Source: Carex sylvatica | Taxonomy: Eukaryota; Streptophyta; Magnoliopsida; Poales; Cyperaceae | Length of the DNA stretch: 18,988 bases | Assembly: GCA_964058845.1 (NCBI GenBank) | Contig: CAXKVR010000370.1 | Coordinates: forward strand, 1 to 18,988 | Direction: 5' to 3' | In this document: one piece after another, positions 1-9,100 of the stretch | Layout of the letters: each line of letters begins with the position of its first letter | Position numbering within the stretch: position 1 is the first letter of the stretch | Notes under the pieces: generated by a model | Seen by the model: only the letters and a program-made list of their open reading frames with translations | Database searches by the model: none | Told to the model about the DNA's origin: nothing | Made by a program: the position numbers and the translations under genes

Positions 1-48
1 TGAGATATCTCAGAGGATACACACTCCCATATTACATGTTGTTGTAAC

Positions 49-257
49 CAGGGGCGGAGCCAGACTTTCAGACTATGAAGGTCAGACGAGAATGGAGATC
101 AAATATATAAAAAATTTATTCTGTGAATGAGAGTCAAATGTACATTGTTCACAGTATTTAGCTATTAATTATATAGAAAATAGGATATAAATACAAAAAA
201 AATTAAAAATAAATGGGGATCAATTGACCCCATTGTTTGAGGGTGGCTACGTCCCTA
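49..257. mobile_element. hAT-type MITE with 8-bp target site duplication
   Basis: This is a 209-bp non-coding element. The left end reads CAGGGGCGGAGCCA and the reverse complement of the right end reads TAGGGACGTAGCCA, giving imperfect terminal inverted repeats. It is flanked by the 8-bp direct repeat gttgtaac at 41-48 and 258-265. Eight-bp duplications and CAGGG-type ends are typical of hAT transposons. The inside is AT-rich, with a short palindrome (GGGGATCAATTGACCCC) near 213-230, and has no coding capacity, so it must have been moved by a transposase from elsewhere. The ends and duplication are seen directly; the hAT assignment is inferred from them. Confidence 0.85.
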
Positions 258-549
258 GTTGTAACCAAGTTATAATTTAATGATTTTTAAAATGATATTA
301 TATTAGAGCATGTTCAGTGTAAAAAGGAATGAAAACGGAAACGGAATTGACTGTTGAAACACTGTGTTTGGAAAAAAAATCCAATTAAAATTTACAAAAA
401 TATCCATAAAAAATTGCTTGAATGCGTAAGAAATTCAAATGAATGTGCAACACAGACTACAAAGCTAAAGTTTTCCTCTGTGCATTATACAGCTTTCATC
501 TATTTATAACTTAGTTTATAAAAATTCAAATTCCAACAACTAATTTTTA
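258..549. other. AT-rich intergenic DNA, nothing recognised
   Basis: Non-coding AT-rich sequence between the hAT MITE and the 75-bp tandem duplication. No convincing ORF, RNA gene or transposon end was seen. Confidence 0.5.
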
Positions 550-699
550 CTATACGACAACCAGAAATTGGATCAGAATTTAATATTTTCGAGGCACAGA
601 TATCGTTACGATGAATTTGCTGCGCTATACGACAACCAGAAATTGGATCAGAATTTATTATTTTAGAGGCACAGATATCGTTACGATGAATTTGCTGCG
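550..699. repeat. 75-bp tandem duplication (two copies)
   Basis: Two head-to-tail 75-bp units lie at 550-624 and 625-699. Both begin ctatacgacaaccagaaatt and end gaatttgctgcg, and they differ only at a few bases near the middle (taatattttcg versus tattattttag). Because 75 is a multiple of three, a short - strand frame stays open through both copies and repeats 25 residues (QQIHRNDICASKI...). That open frame is better explained by a recent duplication than by a gene: it has no recognisable domain and no promoter context. Confidence 0.92.
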
Positions 700-824
700 T
701 AATAAACGTGTAATAATGCATTATGATATTTTTTTTTTTAGTCACCTATAACGGATTAGAATCAACTAAAATAAATTCAATATTTTTTGCCGGTGTTGTC
801 ATCTCTTGCTCTGTAAATATTAAG

Positions 825-840
825 TTTTTTTTTTTTTTTT
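825..840 (-). other. LINE 3' poly(A) tail (T16 on + strand)
   Basis: A run of 16 T on the + strand sits directly at the 3' side of the LINE (gataaatgtgg begins at 841). On the element strand this is poly(A), as expected from target-primed reverse transcription, and it marks the insertion's 3' boundary. Confidence 0.85.
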
Positions 841-1065
841 GATAAATGTGGCTTAATCACCACCGATTTCATTACTCGAACGAAACCTACAAAGTAAGAA
901 AAATTTGATACCAAGCTAATACCAATCAAATCTAACAGTATACCAATCAAACCATAACATTTTCCTATAAATATCTATCAAAAAACTACATAGCAATCAA
1001 CAACTTTTAAAAGAAACAACCAACTAATCATCACTAACAACTAGCCTATTAGCAGTTGCTGAACT
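841..1065 (-). other. LINE 3' untranslated region
   Basis: About 225 bp between the last ORF2 stop and the poly(A) tail, with no coding signal. It lies where the 3' UTR recognised by the element's own reverse transcriptase is expected. Confidence 0.6.
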
Positions 1066-1379
1066 TCATGGCTCTACCCCACTTATTTCTACTACATTCT
1101 CCTCCTGAAAATTATCATCATCAAGCTGACGCTCTAAACCATTTGTTCTCTCCACCTGCAAAAGAAAATTATCAAAGACAACAGGCAATTGCAACACATC
1201 AGTAGGTAGAACTAAGGATAATGTAAGAAGAGCACCCATTCCTTTGAATTTCACCCAAAATTGTGCTAAAGAAATAATTTGAGATTCTATAGATCTAAGA
1301 GAAGTATGAATCCCCTCAAAACAAAGCTTATTCCTTGTTAACCATATAACCCAAAGCATTGCCCCTCTCACAAGTTCGA

Positions 1380-1704
1380 TCAAATATCTATCTTTAAATG
1401 AATTAAAGCATCAATAAACCACAATTCTTCTATAGTCATAATATCAAACGTAAAGTTGTTATAATCAGCTATCCAATTCCAAATTGTTCTAAAAAATGTA
1501 CATTGCAAAAATAAATGATCTATTGTTTCAGGAGCCCCACAAAATAGACAAGCTACATCTCCTGACCAACCACGTTCGCTCAAATTTACTCTAGTCAGAA
1601 TCTTTTTTTGCTTAACAAGCCACAAGAAAATTTTAATCTTAAATGGAATCTTTGCTATCCAAATAGTATCAAAAGTAACATTTTGAATCCCTCCATACTC
1701 AAAC
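1380..1704 (-). other. LINE C-terminal zf-RVT zinc finger
   Basis: The translation through this stretch includes PFKIKIFLWL, TRVNLSERG and a Cys-X2-Cys-X7-His-X4-Cys pattern (CLFCGAPETIDHLFLQC), followed by WNWI. This is the zf-RVT region found at the end of plant L1-type ORF2 proteins. It probably binds nucleic acid during target-primed reverse transcription. The Cys and His ligands are intact; a stop lies just upstream, near 1704. Confidence 0.85.
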
Positions 1705-2434
1705 TAGATATAAAAAGAGTGAACCATAAATTTACCATTATTATTCCATCTCCAACTCAAAGCATCAGTCTTATCACTATCCAATTGCACTACCCTAAGT
1801 TGAGAAACTAAACTACACCATTCTTCCCTAAGCGCCCCTGTTAGCTGCCTCCTAAAAGTCAAGTTAATATTACCGGAATCTAGAACTAATGCTACAAATA
1901 TACCAGTGTTAGTTGCTACTGAATACAACCCATGATATAATTCACTTAAAGGACATTCTCCCATCCACCTATTTGTCCAAAACATAACCTCATTTCCATT
2001 ACCTACTGTTTTCTTAAAACCTAAGTCAACAATTCTTTTTAGTTTAAAAATATTTCTCCAAAAGGCTGACATCTGATAACTACACCCATGCAACCCATAC
2101 TTAGCTAAAAGAATATCCTTCCACATCCCTACAACTATAGGATCATTATATCTATACCACCATTTAGCTAATAGAGCTACATTCATAGTACGCAAGTTTA
2201 AAAGACCCAAACCCCCATGTGATTTCATATCATAGACTACTGACCACAAAACTAGAGAAATCTTTTTTCTAACTGAACTACCCCGTACCATAAAAATCTC
2301 CTCCTAAGTTTGTCGATATGCTTTCTAATTTGAACATGCATTTTATACAGAGCAAGCCAATATAAAGGAATAGCAGAAATTACTGCATTTAGTAGTGTTA
2401 CTCGACCCCCTATAGATAGTAATTTACTTTTCCA

Positions 2435-3649
2435 TCATTGTAACTTTTTCTCAATTTTATTAATTAATACATTCCAACAATCAATAGGAACAACTTTCCA
2501 ATGAACAGGTACACCTAAGTAAGTTATAGACAACTGATCTATTGTACAACCAAACCTATAAGCTAATCTATTACTTTCTAACTCATTCAAATTCAGTGGT
2601 ATCATAACACTCTTATGGTAATTAATTTTCAAACCAGTCATGTTCTCAAAACCTAACAACAATAATTTGAGTGTTTCTACCATCTTATCACTAACCTCTA
2701 AAAAAAGTAGGATATCATTCGCAAAATGAAGATTCAAAATATCTCCAACACCTACAAAATTACCCAAACCTTTCAAAAAACCTACCATCTTTGCTTTATG
2801 TAAAATTTTATGCAAAACCTCGGCCACTATATCAAATAGAAAGGGTGATAAAAGATCTCTCTGTCTCAATCCTCGCTTACAACTAAAGTATTCTCCCAGA
2901 CAATCATTTACACTAATGCACGTTCTACTACCTTGTAAAATATCAAAGATCCATTGTCTAAATTTAGAACCAAAATCCCTAGCAAGTAGAGCTTCCTGTA
3001 GAAATTCTCAATTTATTAAATCATACACTCTTTCAAAATCCAACTTAAAAATGATACATTTAGTTTTAGAGACTCGAACTTGATGTAATACCTCATTAGC
3101 ACAAATCACATTATCCAAAATATACCTACCTTTAATAAAATCAGTTTGAGTATCACTAATAAAAAAATTCATCACTTTTGCTAACCTATCAGCCAACAGC
3201 TTTGTAATGAGTTTAAAATTATAATTAATAAGACTAATAGGCCTATAGTTGGAAATACAAGGAGCTACCTCTTTTTTAGGTATGAGACAAACATAAGCCA
3301 TGTTCAGTTTGGAAATTTCTAAATCGTGAAAATAAAAGGAAGTAAAAACTTTATATAAATCAGATTTAATAAAATTTCAGCTAGCTTGATAAAATGCAAA
3401 AGAGAACCCATCTGGTCCTGGAGCCTTAGAGGCATTGCAAGCAAAAATATTTTCTCTAATTTCATCTAAAGAAAACATCTTTTCTAAGTCAAAACATTGT
3501 GACTCATTCAACATTTCAGATGTAACCCATAAACCCTCCTGCATAGATATATCCCTAGTAGTACAAGTTCCTAATAAGTTTTTATAAAAATTAGTCACAT
3601 GACTTTTCAAAGCTGCTGGATCACCAATAAATAATAATGGTCCCATCAT
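2435..3649 (-). other. LINE reverse transcriptase domain remnant, FAND active site
   Basis: Reverse transcriptase boxes in order: KAPGPDGF, NYRPISLINYNFKLITK, GRYILDN, motif A FKLDFERVYD, motif B RQRDLLSPFLF (usual form RQGDPLSPFLF), motif C LHFANDILLF, then MTGLKINYHKS and YLGVP. Motif A keeps its metal-binding Asp. In motif C the first Asp of the FADD box is Asn (codon on - strand at 2717-2719), which should remove catalysis. The Gly-to-Arg and Pro-to-Leu changes in motif B also look like decay. Confidence 0.88.
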
Positions 3650-4048
3650 GTTCTAGAGTTAATATATTTTTCCGTCTTCTATTAGAGGCGCAAATATGGA
3701 AAAATTTTGTATTCAAATCACCCTCTAGAAACCATTTCAATCTAACTCGTTGTTGCCAATAAGATTCCTCTTCACTCATAATTTTCTTAAATTGTACTTG
3801 ACACTCTGTCCATCGTTCAAATTCAGAACTACTCAAATGCCTAGTTTCATTATTAAGTTCAAAAGCACATATTTCCTCCAGCAAACAAGTTTTAAATCTT
3901 TTCTTTTCCCCTACTAAATTATAACTCCATCCTCTAATTTTTGCCTCAGTTTTTGTAATTTAATTCTCCATTGATCTCCTATATTATTTTAAATTACTAC
4001 CTCAGTCCACCATTGTTCTAACAGCTCTACAAATCCTGGTTCACTCAA

Positions 4049-4885
4049 CTAAGATCTATCAGATTTAAAGTTATAGGTTCTAGTTCTGTTTTCACTACCT
4101 ACCACCAACAATAATGGGGAATGATCCGAATAAAATCTAGGAAAAGAAGAAATATTTGAAGAGCTAAAATGTCTATCCCACTCAACTGAACATAAAAATC
4201 TATCAAGCAAGGTTAAAGAAGTTGAGGTATTGGATCGTGCCCTTGTATATTTCCTATCACTTAGAGCTAATTCTAAAAGGTGTAAATCAGAAATTAGTCT
4301 ATTAAATTTGGAACTGATCACATGGTTATAACTATTTCCCATCCGCTCACTTTGACGTCTTACCATATTAAAATCGTCACCTATTAACCATGCAGGAACT
4401 CCTAAATTACGTAAATCATTAAGTTCTCATAAAAATGCTGACCTTTTAGAAGCTACTGTTGGGCTATATACTATAGTAAAAAGCCACTAAAAATCATCTA
4501 TCTTATTTCTAAGGTGTACTATAATAGAAAATTAACCTAAGAAGACATTAGAAACGCTAAATTTATCTTCATTAATCCCTATCAAAATCCCTCTAGCTGA
4601 TCCAACAGAAGAAAGGGTGACCTAACGTGTTATATTCCTACTCAAAGCTCATAGCAATCAATCTTTAAAAACCAATTTTTTTGTTTCTTGAATCCCTACT
4701 AGATCAACATTATGAGTATGCAAAAAATCCCTTAAAAATCTATGTTTGACTGGTACACCTAACCCTCGAGCATTCCAACATAAGATATTTAACATTAAGA
4801 ATATTTTTACCCCATGTGGATTGTAAGATATCAAATCTTTCTTCAAAAATACAAAACTTTTTTTAGTTTTTGGTAAAGAACCCAT
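4049..4885 (-). other. LINE endonuclease domain remnant
   Basis: The apurinic/apyrimidinic-type endonuclease part of ORF2 cuts the target strand that primes reverse transcription. The expected catalytic signatures are all visible in one frame: Asn in CWNARGLG, Glu in IQETKK, Asp and Asn in GDDFN just upstream of 4366, and the SDH triad near the end. Stops between about 4370 and 4657 interrupt it. The catalytic residues therefore survive although the reading frame does not. Confidence 0.85.
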
Positions 4886-4966
4886 AAGAACAATATCTTC
4901 AATAATCGCCTTAAATTTTTCTTGAGAAAAACCCCTAAGTTTTCTAATGACCTGAAGTTTATCCTT

Positions 4967-6869
4967 CTAATTTCCATGAATTTTAAAACCCGTTTTTTCA
5001 AACATATATAAGACATCCATATCAGAAAAATGCAAAAAAGGATAAGAGTTAGCTAAAGACATAGTACCTGAGGTAGAAGCACTCAGCTTACTCTTGTCAC
5101 CGTCTATAGTATCTACCCTCTTAGCCTTTTGTCCTTGTCCACCAGTTGTTGTAGGAGCTGTAGGGGCAGCAACTTTAACCGCTTTAGAGCTAATTGCCTT
5201 CGCATTGCCTGCAATCAGCCCCTTGATCTCCTTCCCACCAGTGAGTTTCTCCTTCAGCCGTACACTATGTCTTGGCTCTGGCAGAACTGATGGCGCTACT
5301 GATGGCAGCACCACTGCAAATTGCATAGCAACCTCATTGCTACTGACACCTTTCGAAGACTCCCCAATCGTCTCCACTGTTCTCTCCCCATGTGTTTCTT
5401 CATCAGCTAAAGCCGAGAACGGGTTGCTATCTAAGAGGTCTTCATCTTCATCCTCTACGGTCTCCTTACTGACAGCACTCAAAATACCTTAACTTTTCCC
5501 TTGCACCACCATAACCTTCTTACTCTTCACTTTCTCAAACTTCCTTTCACTTATTATTATCCCTTGACCTACTCCCTGCCTTTCGCTAACCTTCCTAATT
5601 ATTGTGCCCGGATCATGAACAATCTGATCAACCCGACCACGCTTCTCTTTCCCTGATCAACCCGACCACGCTTTTCTTTTCAATAGGCCCTTTACCTAAA
5701 GATATTAGTGTCATGCCCCTGCTTCCAACCATCAACCTCAAAAGTCATAAAGTAGTACCGGTATTGTTGTGCATCCCCCACATAATGGAGAACTTTAGCA
5801 TCATGAATACTTCTCACATCTGGTACTTAAGCCGTAGAACTGAGAAGTCGTAATGACCACTGGAACGAGGATCAACATTGATCAAGAAACCTCCAAAACT
5901 CTCTACTAACCTTCGAAACTCCATTGGCCTCCACAACTTCGGGGCAAAATCCTTGATATTCACCCAGACCTGGACAAGATCACTACCCCCATCATGAGAA
6001 AGAAAATCAAAAGGAGCAACTTGAAAAACAACATCACCTAATACAAGATGCCCTTGCCCGACAACTGCCTCTCTCTACTGCACATTAGGCGTATCAATCA
6101 AGAAAAGGTTCTCCCTTAATAGTCGAGGTGTCCAAAGAAAATCCTTCATTGGATGGTCCTTCACCAGATGAGACTGTATGAAGTCTTTTCTAAAAGCCAG
6201 ATCATCCTTGAGCATAATCCCTCTCTGAATCACTTCATCAAAATCTCTGATGGCTTTATTTGGCAAAAACCGCAGACAAGGCTTCTTAAGTGTCTCCTCC
6301 ATCACCTCATTCCTAATCAGACGATCGGAATCCCTCAACATAGTCACTCGGTAGTGGTAAGAACTATGACCCAATAGACTACAACGGAAACACTTGACCA
6401 CGTTCCGACAAGTATTGGCGAGATGGCCTGTATCACCACACTTGTAGCAAATTGGTTTAGAAGAGAAAGATGATTGACGGATCTAAGCGAGTTTGGCTTG
6501 GACAGATCAGCGACAGTGGGGTGAAGGTGCTGGAGGCTGGATTGAAATGAGATCTGAACTTGATGGAGTGATTCCCTTGATCGGATCAGAAATAGGAATG
6601 GAAATTCGAGATGGAGACGGCGCACTGCCCAAAATTACATCCCTATACGGAGCTTCAGTCACTGCTTGTGTAACCCCACCGGCCTCATCAGAGAGAGTCG
6701 GATCAGGACATACATCTTCTGGAGTTCCGATTGTCGCATAAGTAGGGATATTCGGACCTGTTGGCTTAGATGTGGCCCCAACATAAGCAACCCTGTGTGA
6801 GATGATTCGCTGCCTCCAATTTGGTGGTAAGAGCAAGAAGTCACTGCAGAGAAAGGGAGATGTCCACAA
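4967..6869 (-). pseudogene. LINE ORF1 pseudogene: gag-like RNA-binding protein
   Basis: ORF1 of plant L1 elements packages the element RNA. One frame runs from about 6869 to 5833 with only three stops (near 6507, near 6486, near 6073). It holds an N-terminal Pro/Ser-rich part (YRDVILG), a zinc knuckle CYKCGDTGHLANTC (C-X2-C-X4-H-X4-C) near 6410-6450, a second knuckle CFRCSLLGHSSYHY in which the last Cys is Tyr, and a DUF4283-like stretch (GDVVFQVAPFDFLSHDGG, LWRPMEFRRLVESFGGFLIN). A one-base frameshift near 5830 moves the frame, which continues as HDAKVLHYVGDAQQYRYYFM. A 29-bp duplication at 5624-5681 shifts it again. The C-terminal part (4967-5482) is acidic then Ser/Thr/Lys-rich (NPFSALADEE). 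I did not fix the start codon: no ATG opens this frame cleanly. Confidence 0.82.
5624..5681. repeat. 29-bp tandem duplication inside LINE ORF1
   Basis: Two near-identical 29-bp units starting ctgatcaacccgaccacgct lie at 5624-5652 and 5653-5681. As 29 is not a multiple of three, the duplication shifts the ORF1 frame. It is a private mutation of this copy and one of the lesions that inactivated it. Confidence 0.85.
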
Positions 6870-6990
6870 TCACCGTAGATAACTCCATCTCACCTAGAGA
6901 GGGCCAGACAGTATAGAAAAGAAGAAGCCCAAGAAGGCTTACCTTGAGTGAGTCTTGAAATTTCAATTAGAAGAAGGCCAAGAGCGGCAT

Positions 6991-7329
6991 TTTCTTGGAG
7001 CATTTTCTTTCTCATGAATATTTTTTAAGGCGCTTAAATAAACAAAGTGCAGTGATATGAGTTTCGTTTCTCTACAAAGAGATCTCTTAATTAAAAAAAG
7101 ACATGCAATTTTTTAGCTTATTTTTCTATAAAAAGACCTATGAATTTTCTTTGAATTTATATGACCTTCCGATCATCGATCTAAAGTAGTTTTTTTCAAA
7201 AATTTGTGTGCTCTCTCAATTTCCCTCGTTGTATAATTTCCATTTTCATGCATAATGTTGAGTATTTTTGATATAGGAAATTGTGCTTGGTTTATACTCT
7301 TTTATCTTTTAAATTTATAAACTTTGATA
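6991..7329. other. AT-rich spacer, nothing recognised
   Basis: AT-rich sequence between the 5' end of the LINE and the unnamed repeat-like element. No ORF, repeat end or RNA gene could be supported. Confidence 0.45.
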
Positions 7330-7690
7330 CTAAATGAAGGGTTGATTGCAAGCGCACAACCTACCAAAGTAGTACTTAGGGTGTCGAACCAGAGAGAGTA
7401 TGGTTAAAAACTATGCTTAAACTTTATTAATTAATTTCATAAAAATAAAAAGAAGTAACGTGCAATTAAAGTAAAATTGAGAGGTTTTGTTTTAATAATC
7501 CTAAGTTGGGTTCAATACCCGGAAAAAAGAAATTGTAAACAATAAATAAAAAATAAAGAAAAAGGAAAGTTTAGGTTGCTTTTAAGTTGAGAAGATCTAG
7601 AGGGTATTCGGTTTACAATTACTTGCTAATTAAATCTATTTGGTTTGTTTATATTCATGTTTGATTTTAATGAGGTTTCTAACCTAATTC

Positions 7691-7974
7691 GTTCTTGGAA
7701 TATTGATGTTATATCTTGGGTAAACGGATTAATTTGCCTCAAATTCTAGGGTTTTTACAAACCCTAGCGGGATATTTAATACACATAATTCATGACAAAC
7801 ATTAATATTCCAAGAAACTTAAAATTTATTTATAATTTGTGTTAGCCTTTGGAACAAATATTGATACAAATACTTTGGGTGAACTGATTAATGTTTCACC
7901 ATTGTTAGGGCAGTAACTTACCTAATTGGGATTTTTAATACACATAATTCAAAGTATTTTACAATATTTGTTCT
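7691..7974. repeat. Two tandem stem-loop units, 159-bp period
   Basis: Unit 1 has stem arms at 7691-7710 (gttcttggaatattgatgtt) and 7798-7818 (aacattaatattccaag...). Unit 2 has arms at 7851-7877 (ggaacaaatattgatac...) and 7950-7974 (caaagtattttacaatattt...). The loops are direct repeats 159 bp apart: ttgggtaaacggattaa at 7716 versus ttgggtgaactgattaa at 7875, and gggatatttaatacacataa at 7769 versus gggatttttaatacacataa at 7928. The stems differ strongly in sequence between units, yet each is self-complementary. Loop 1 also holds a small palindrome, CTAGGGTTT...AAACCCTAG (7746-7767). Confidence 0.8.
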
Positions 7975-8122
7975 AAGGTGTCCAAATTAGGATTTGACTT
8001 CAAAACATACTTCACCAAACCCTAACCCTAATTTATGGAGATCCAGTTTAAATATCGAAGTGTTAATAAGATAAATTCTTTACATTTATGATTTAGACTA
8101 GTACTCTCCTTAACTCGACCTA

Positions 8123-8200
8123 TGCTAGAGTTTAATAGATTAAAGCGAAAAAACATGACATAGCACAATTTCTAGCTACTTTAATTTATTAAACCTAACA
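8123..8200. repeat. Third stem-loop in the unnamed element
   Basis: Arms at 8123-8145 (containing gtttaatagattaaag) and 8179-8200 (ctttaatttattaaac...) are complementary with few mismatches and enclose a loop of about 33 nt. It lies in the same putative transcript as the paired stem-loops at 7691-7974. Confidence 0.7.
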
Positions 8201-8350
8201 TGGTACTTATAATTGCAAGTATAATGAAATCATAAAGAATAGTTCACAGAAATTATCATTAAATAAAACAATCATAATAAAAATAATATAACCGAATAAA
8301 TAGAATTAAACAGGTTCATGCATTGACCTAAACTCCTAGAGAGAGACCTA

Positions 8351-8548
8351 CTATCTCTTGGGGAGATCCATTACAAAGATTGGCAAAAATAAGAAGAAAT
8401 AAAATAAGAAAATAGTTACACCCTTTATTGAATCAAGAATCTCAATCTTGCCAAAATCTTGCTTGGACCTTCTTCTCATTCCTTGACAAGCTTCCAAAAC
8501 TCCCAGAATGGCTGCAAATTTATCGCTATCTTTTTTAGAAATGGACAT
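8351..8548 (-). CDS. Small 65-aa ORF of unknown function, downstream of TATA box
   Basis: I do not recognise this protein. It begins MSISKKDSDKFAAILGVLE, has a basic, Arg/Lys-rich middle (MRRRSKQDFGK) and a hydrophobic, Phe/Leu-rich stretch (residues about 44-59) that could be a membrane segment. The start is supported by context only: the ATG (8546-8548) is 72 bp downstream of a TATATAA box on the same strand, with a CT-rich leader between. It is short and may be a chance ORF in a non-coding transcript. Confidence 0.3.
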   Translation of the reverse strand: MSISKKDSDKFAAILGVLEACQGMRRRSKQDFGKIEILDSIKGVTIFLFYFFLFLPIFVMDLPKR

Positions 8549-8560
8549 GCACCAAGTGGT

Positions 8561-8593
8561 GAGAGAGAGAGAGAGAGGGAGAGAGATAGAGAG
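8561..8593. repeat. GA/CT microsatellite
   Basis: An imperfect (GA)n tract of about 33 bp on the + strand, CT-rich on the - strand. It lies between the - strand TATA box and the 65-codon ORF, where plant genes often carry a CT-rich leader. Confidence 0.9.
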
Positions 8594-8620
8594 TCCCCTT
8601 GAATGAAAAATGAACCCCCC

Positions 8621-8628
8621 TTATATAG
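8621..8628 (-). promoter_or_regulatory. Putative TATA box (CTATATAA) on - strand
   Basis: The - strand reads CTATATAAGGGGGG here, followed after about 30-60 bp by a CT-rich leader and after 72 bp by an ATG. Spacing and order suit a plant RNA polymerase II core promoter. No expression evidence is available from sequence. Confidence 0.45.
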
Positions 8629-8793
8629 CAAAAGACTATGCTTAATTTAGAGGCTAGAAGGTGTGGTTAGTGGGTGCTATCTTTGCCTTGTTTCCTTGGA
8701 CTGATGTGTCCAAATTTAGCTGTCAAAACGTGTCCCTGGTTCGCTAAAAATAGAAACCGTGTTGAAAATGTGTAATTCTGGCTGTTTGGGGCT

Positions 8794-9100
8794 CCAATGC
8801 GTCCGCACTGGTTGTGAGTGCAGGTGGATGACCCGCACTGGCTCGAAGTTTCCTTTTTTACCATTCTAAAAATCCTGTGTATTACTCTTAGTGCGTTCGC
8901 ATTGGATTTTGGTGCAGATGGATGACCCGCACTGGAACATGTGCTGTGCAGTTTCTGAAATCGGCTAAGTTCTGAGTGCGGCTAGGGTGATCCGCACTGG
9001 ATCTGAATGCGGACGCATTATGCTCGGACTTTTTTCTGTGAACTGCTGAGATGCTGAAAATTTGGCTAAGTGCTGAGTGCGGGTGGCTGACCCGCACTGA
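8794..9100. repeat. Spaced palindromic GTGCGG/CCGCAC motif array
   Basis: At least four blocks carry inverted GTGCGG-type motifs: 8794-8840 (aatgcgtccgcactgg, then gtgcaggtggatgacccgca), 8890-8935 (gtgcgttcgcattgg, then gtgcagatggatgacccgca), 8972-9018 (gtgcggctagggtgatccgc, then gaatgcggacgcatt) and 9075-9100 (gagtgcgggtggctgacccg). The phrase ggctaagt(t/g)ctgagtgcgg precedes the last two. The blocks lie upstream of the putative - strand TATA box and look like a decayed tandem array of binding-site-like palindromes, or like subterminal repeats of a transposon. Confidence 0.7.

Larger units (their letters stand above)
1066..4885 (-). pseudogene. LINE ORF2 pseudogene: endonuclease, reverse transcriptase, zinc finger
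   Basis: The remnant of the LINE polyprotein that nicks target DNA and copies the element RNA into it. Fragments follow the expected order on the - strand: an endonuclease start (LNILCWNARGLG, then QETKK) from 4885, the endonuclease C-terminus (GDDFN, SDHSPLL) down to 4049, a linker at 3621-3884, reverse transcriptase boxes at 2435-3649 (APGPDGF, NYRPISL, KLDFE, LSPFLF, FAND, YLGVP), a connecting region at 1704-2291 (KWWYRYND), a zf-RVT finger at 1380-1625 (CLFC...H...C) and a C-terminal tail at 1066-1383. The reading frame changes at least three times, and in-frame stops split the rest. One stop replaces the Trp usually found after motif A (3008-3010). The gene is non-functional; the family call is firm. 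Confidence 0.9.
825..6990 (-). mobile_element. L1-type LINE retrotransposon, near full length, degenerate
   Basis: A non-LTR retrotransposon read on the - strand. From 5' to 3' (high to low coordinate) it holds a short leader, ORF1 (zinc knuckles and gag-like region), ORF2 (apurinic-type endonuclease, reverse transcriptase, CCHC zinc finger), a 3' UTR of about 225 bp, and a poly(A) tail seen as T16 at 825-840. The order and motifs match the plant L1 clade. Both ORFs carry several stops and frameshifts, and the reverse transcriptase box is FAND rather than FADD, so the copy cannot move by itself. The 3' end is well fixed by the tail. The 5' end near 6990 is an estimate, and I found no clean target site duplication beside the tail. 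Confidence 0.9.

Noticed and set aside
500..745. 81-codon - strand ORF with a 25-residue repeat
   Set aside because: Explained by the in-frame 75-bp tandem duplication; no other evidence for a gene.
5094..5492. 132-codon + strand ORF, Ser/Pro/Val-rich
   Set aside because: It is the antisense of the LINE ORF1 C-terminal region, whose - strand frame fits the element's order and composition.
6493..6741. + strand ORF (82 codons) and overlapping - strand ORFs at 6344-6625 and 6659-6844
   Set aside because: These are other frames over LINE ORF1. The zinc-knuckle frame is the one continuous with the gag-like region.
7020..7060. LINE target duplication candidate (atgaatattttttaag at about 7014 versus gtaaatattaag before 825)
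   Set aside because: The match is short, gapped and AT-only; it is no better than chance in this sequence.
8794..9100. CRISPR-like or satellite array
   Set aside because: The repeated blocks are imperfect, unevenly spaced and palindromic in a plant-type context, so neither a CRISPR array nor a true satellite fits.
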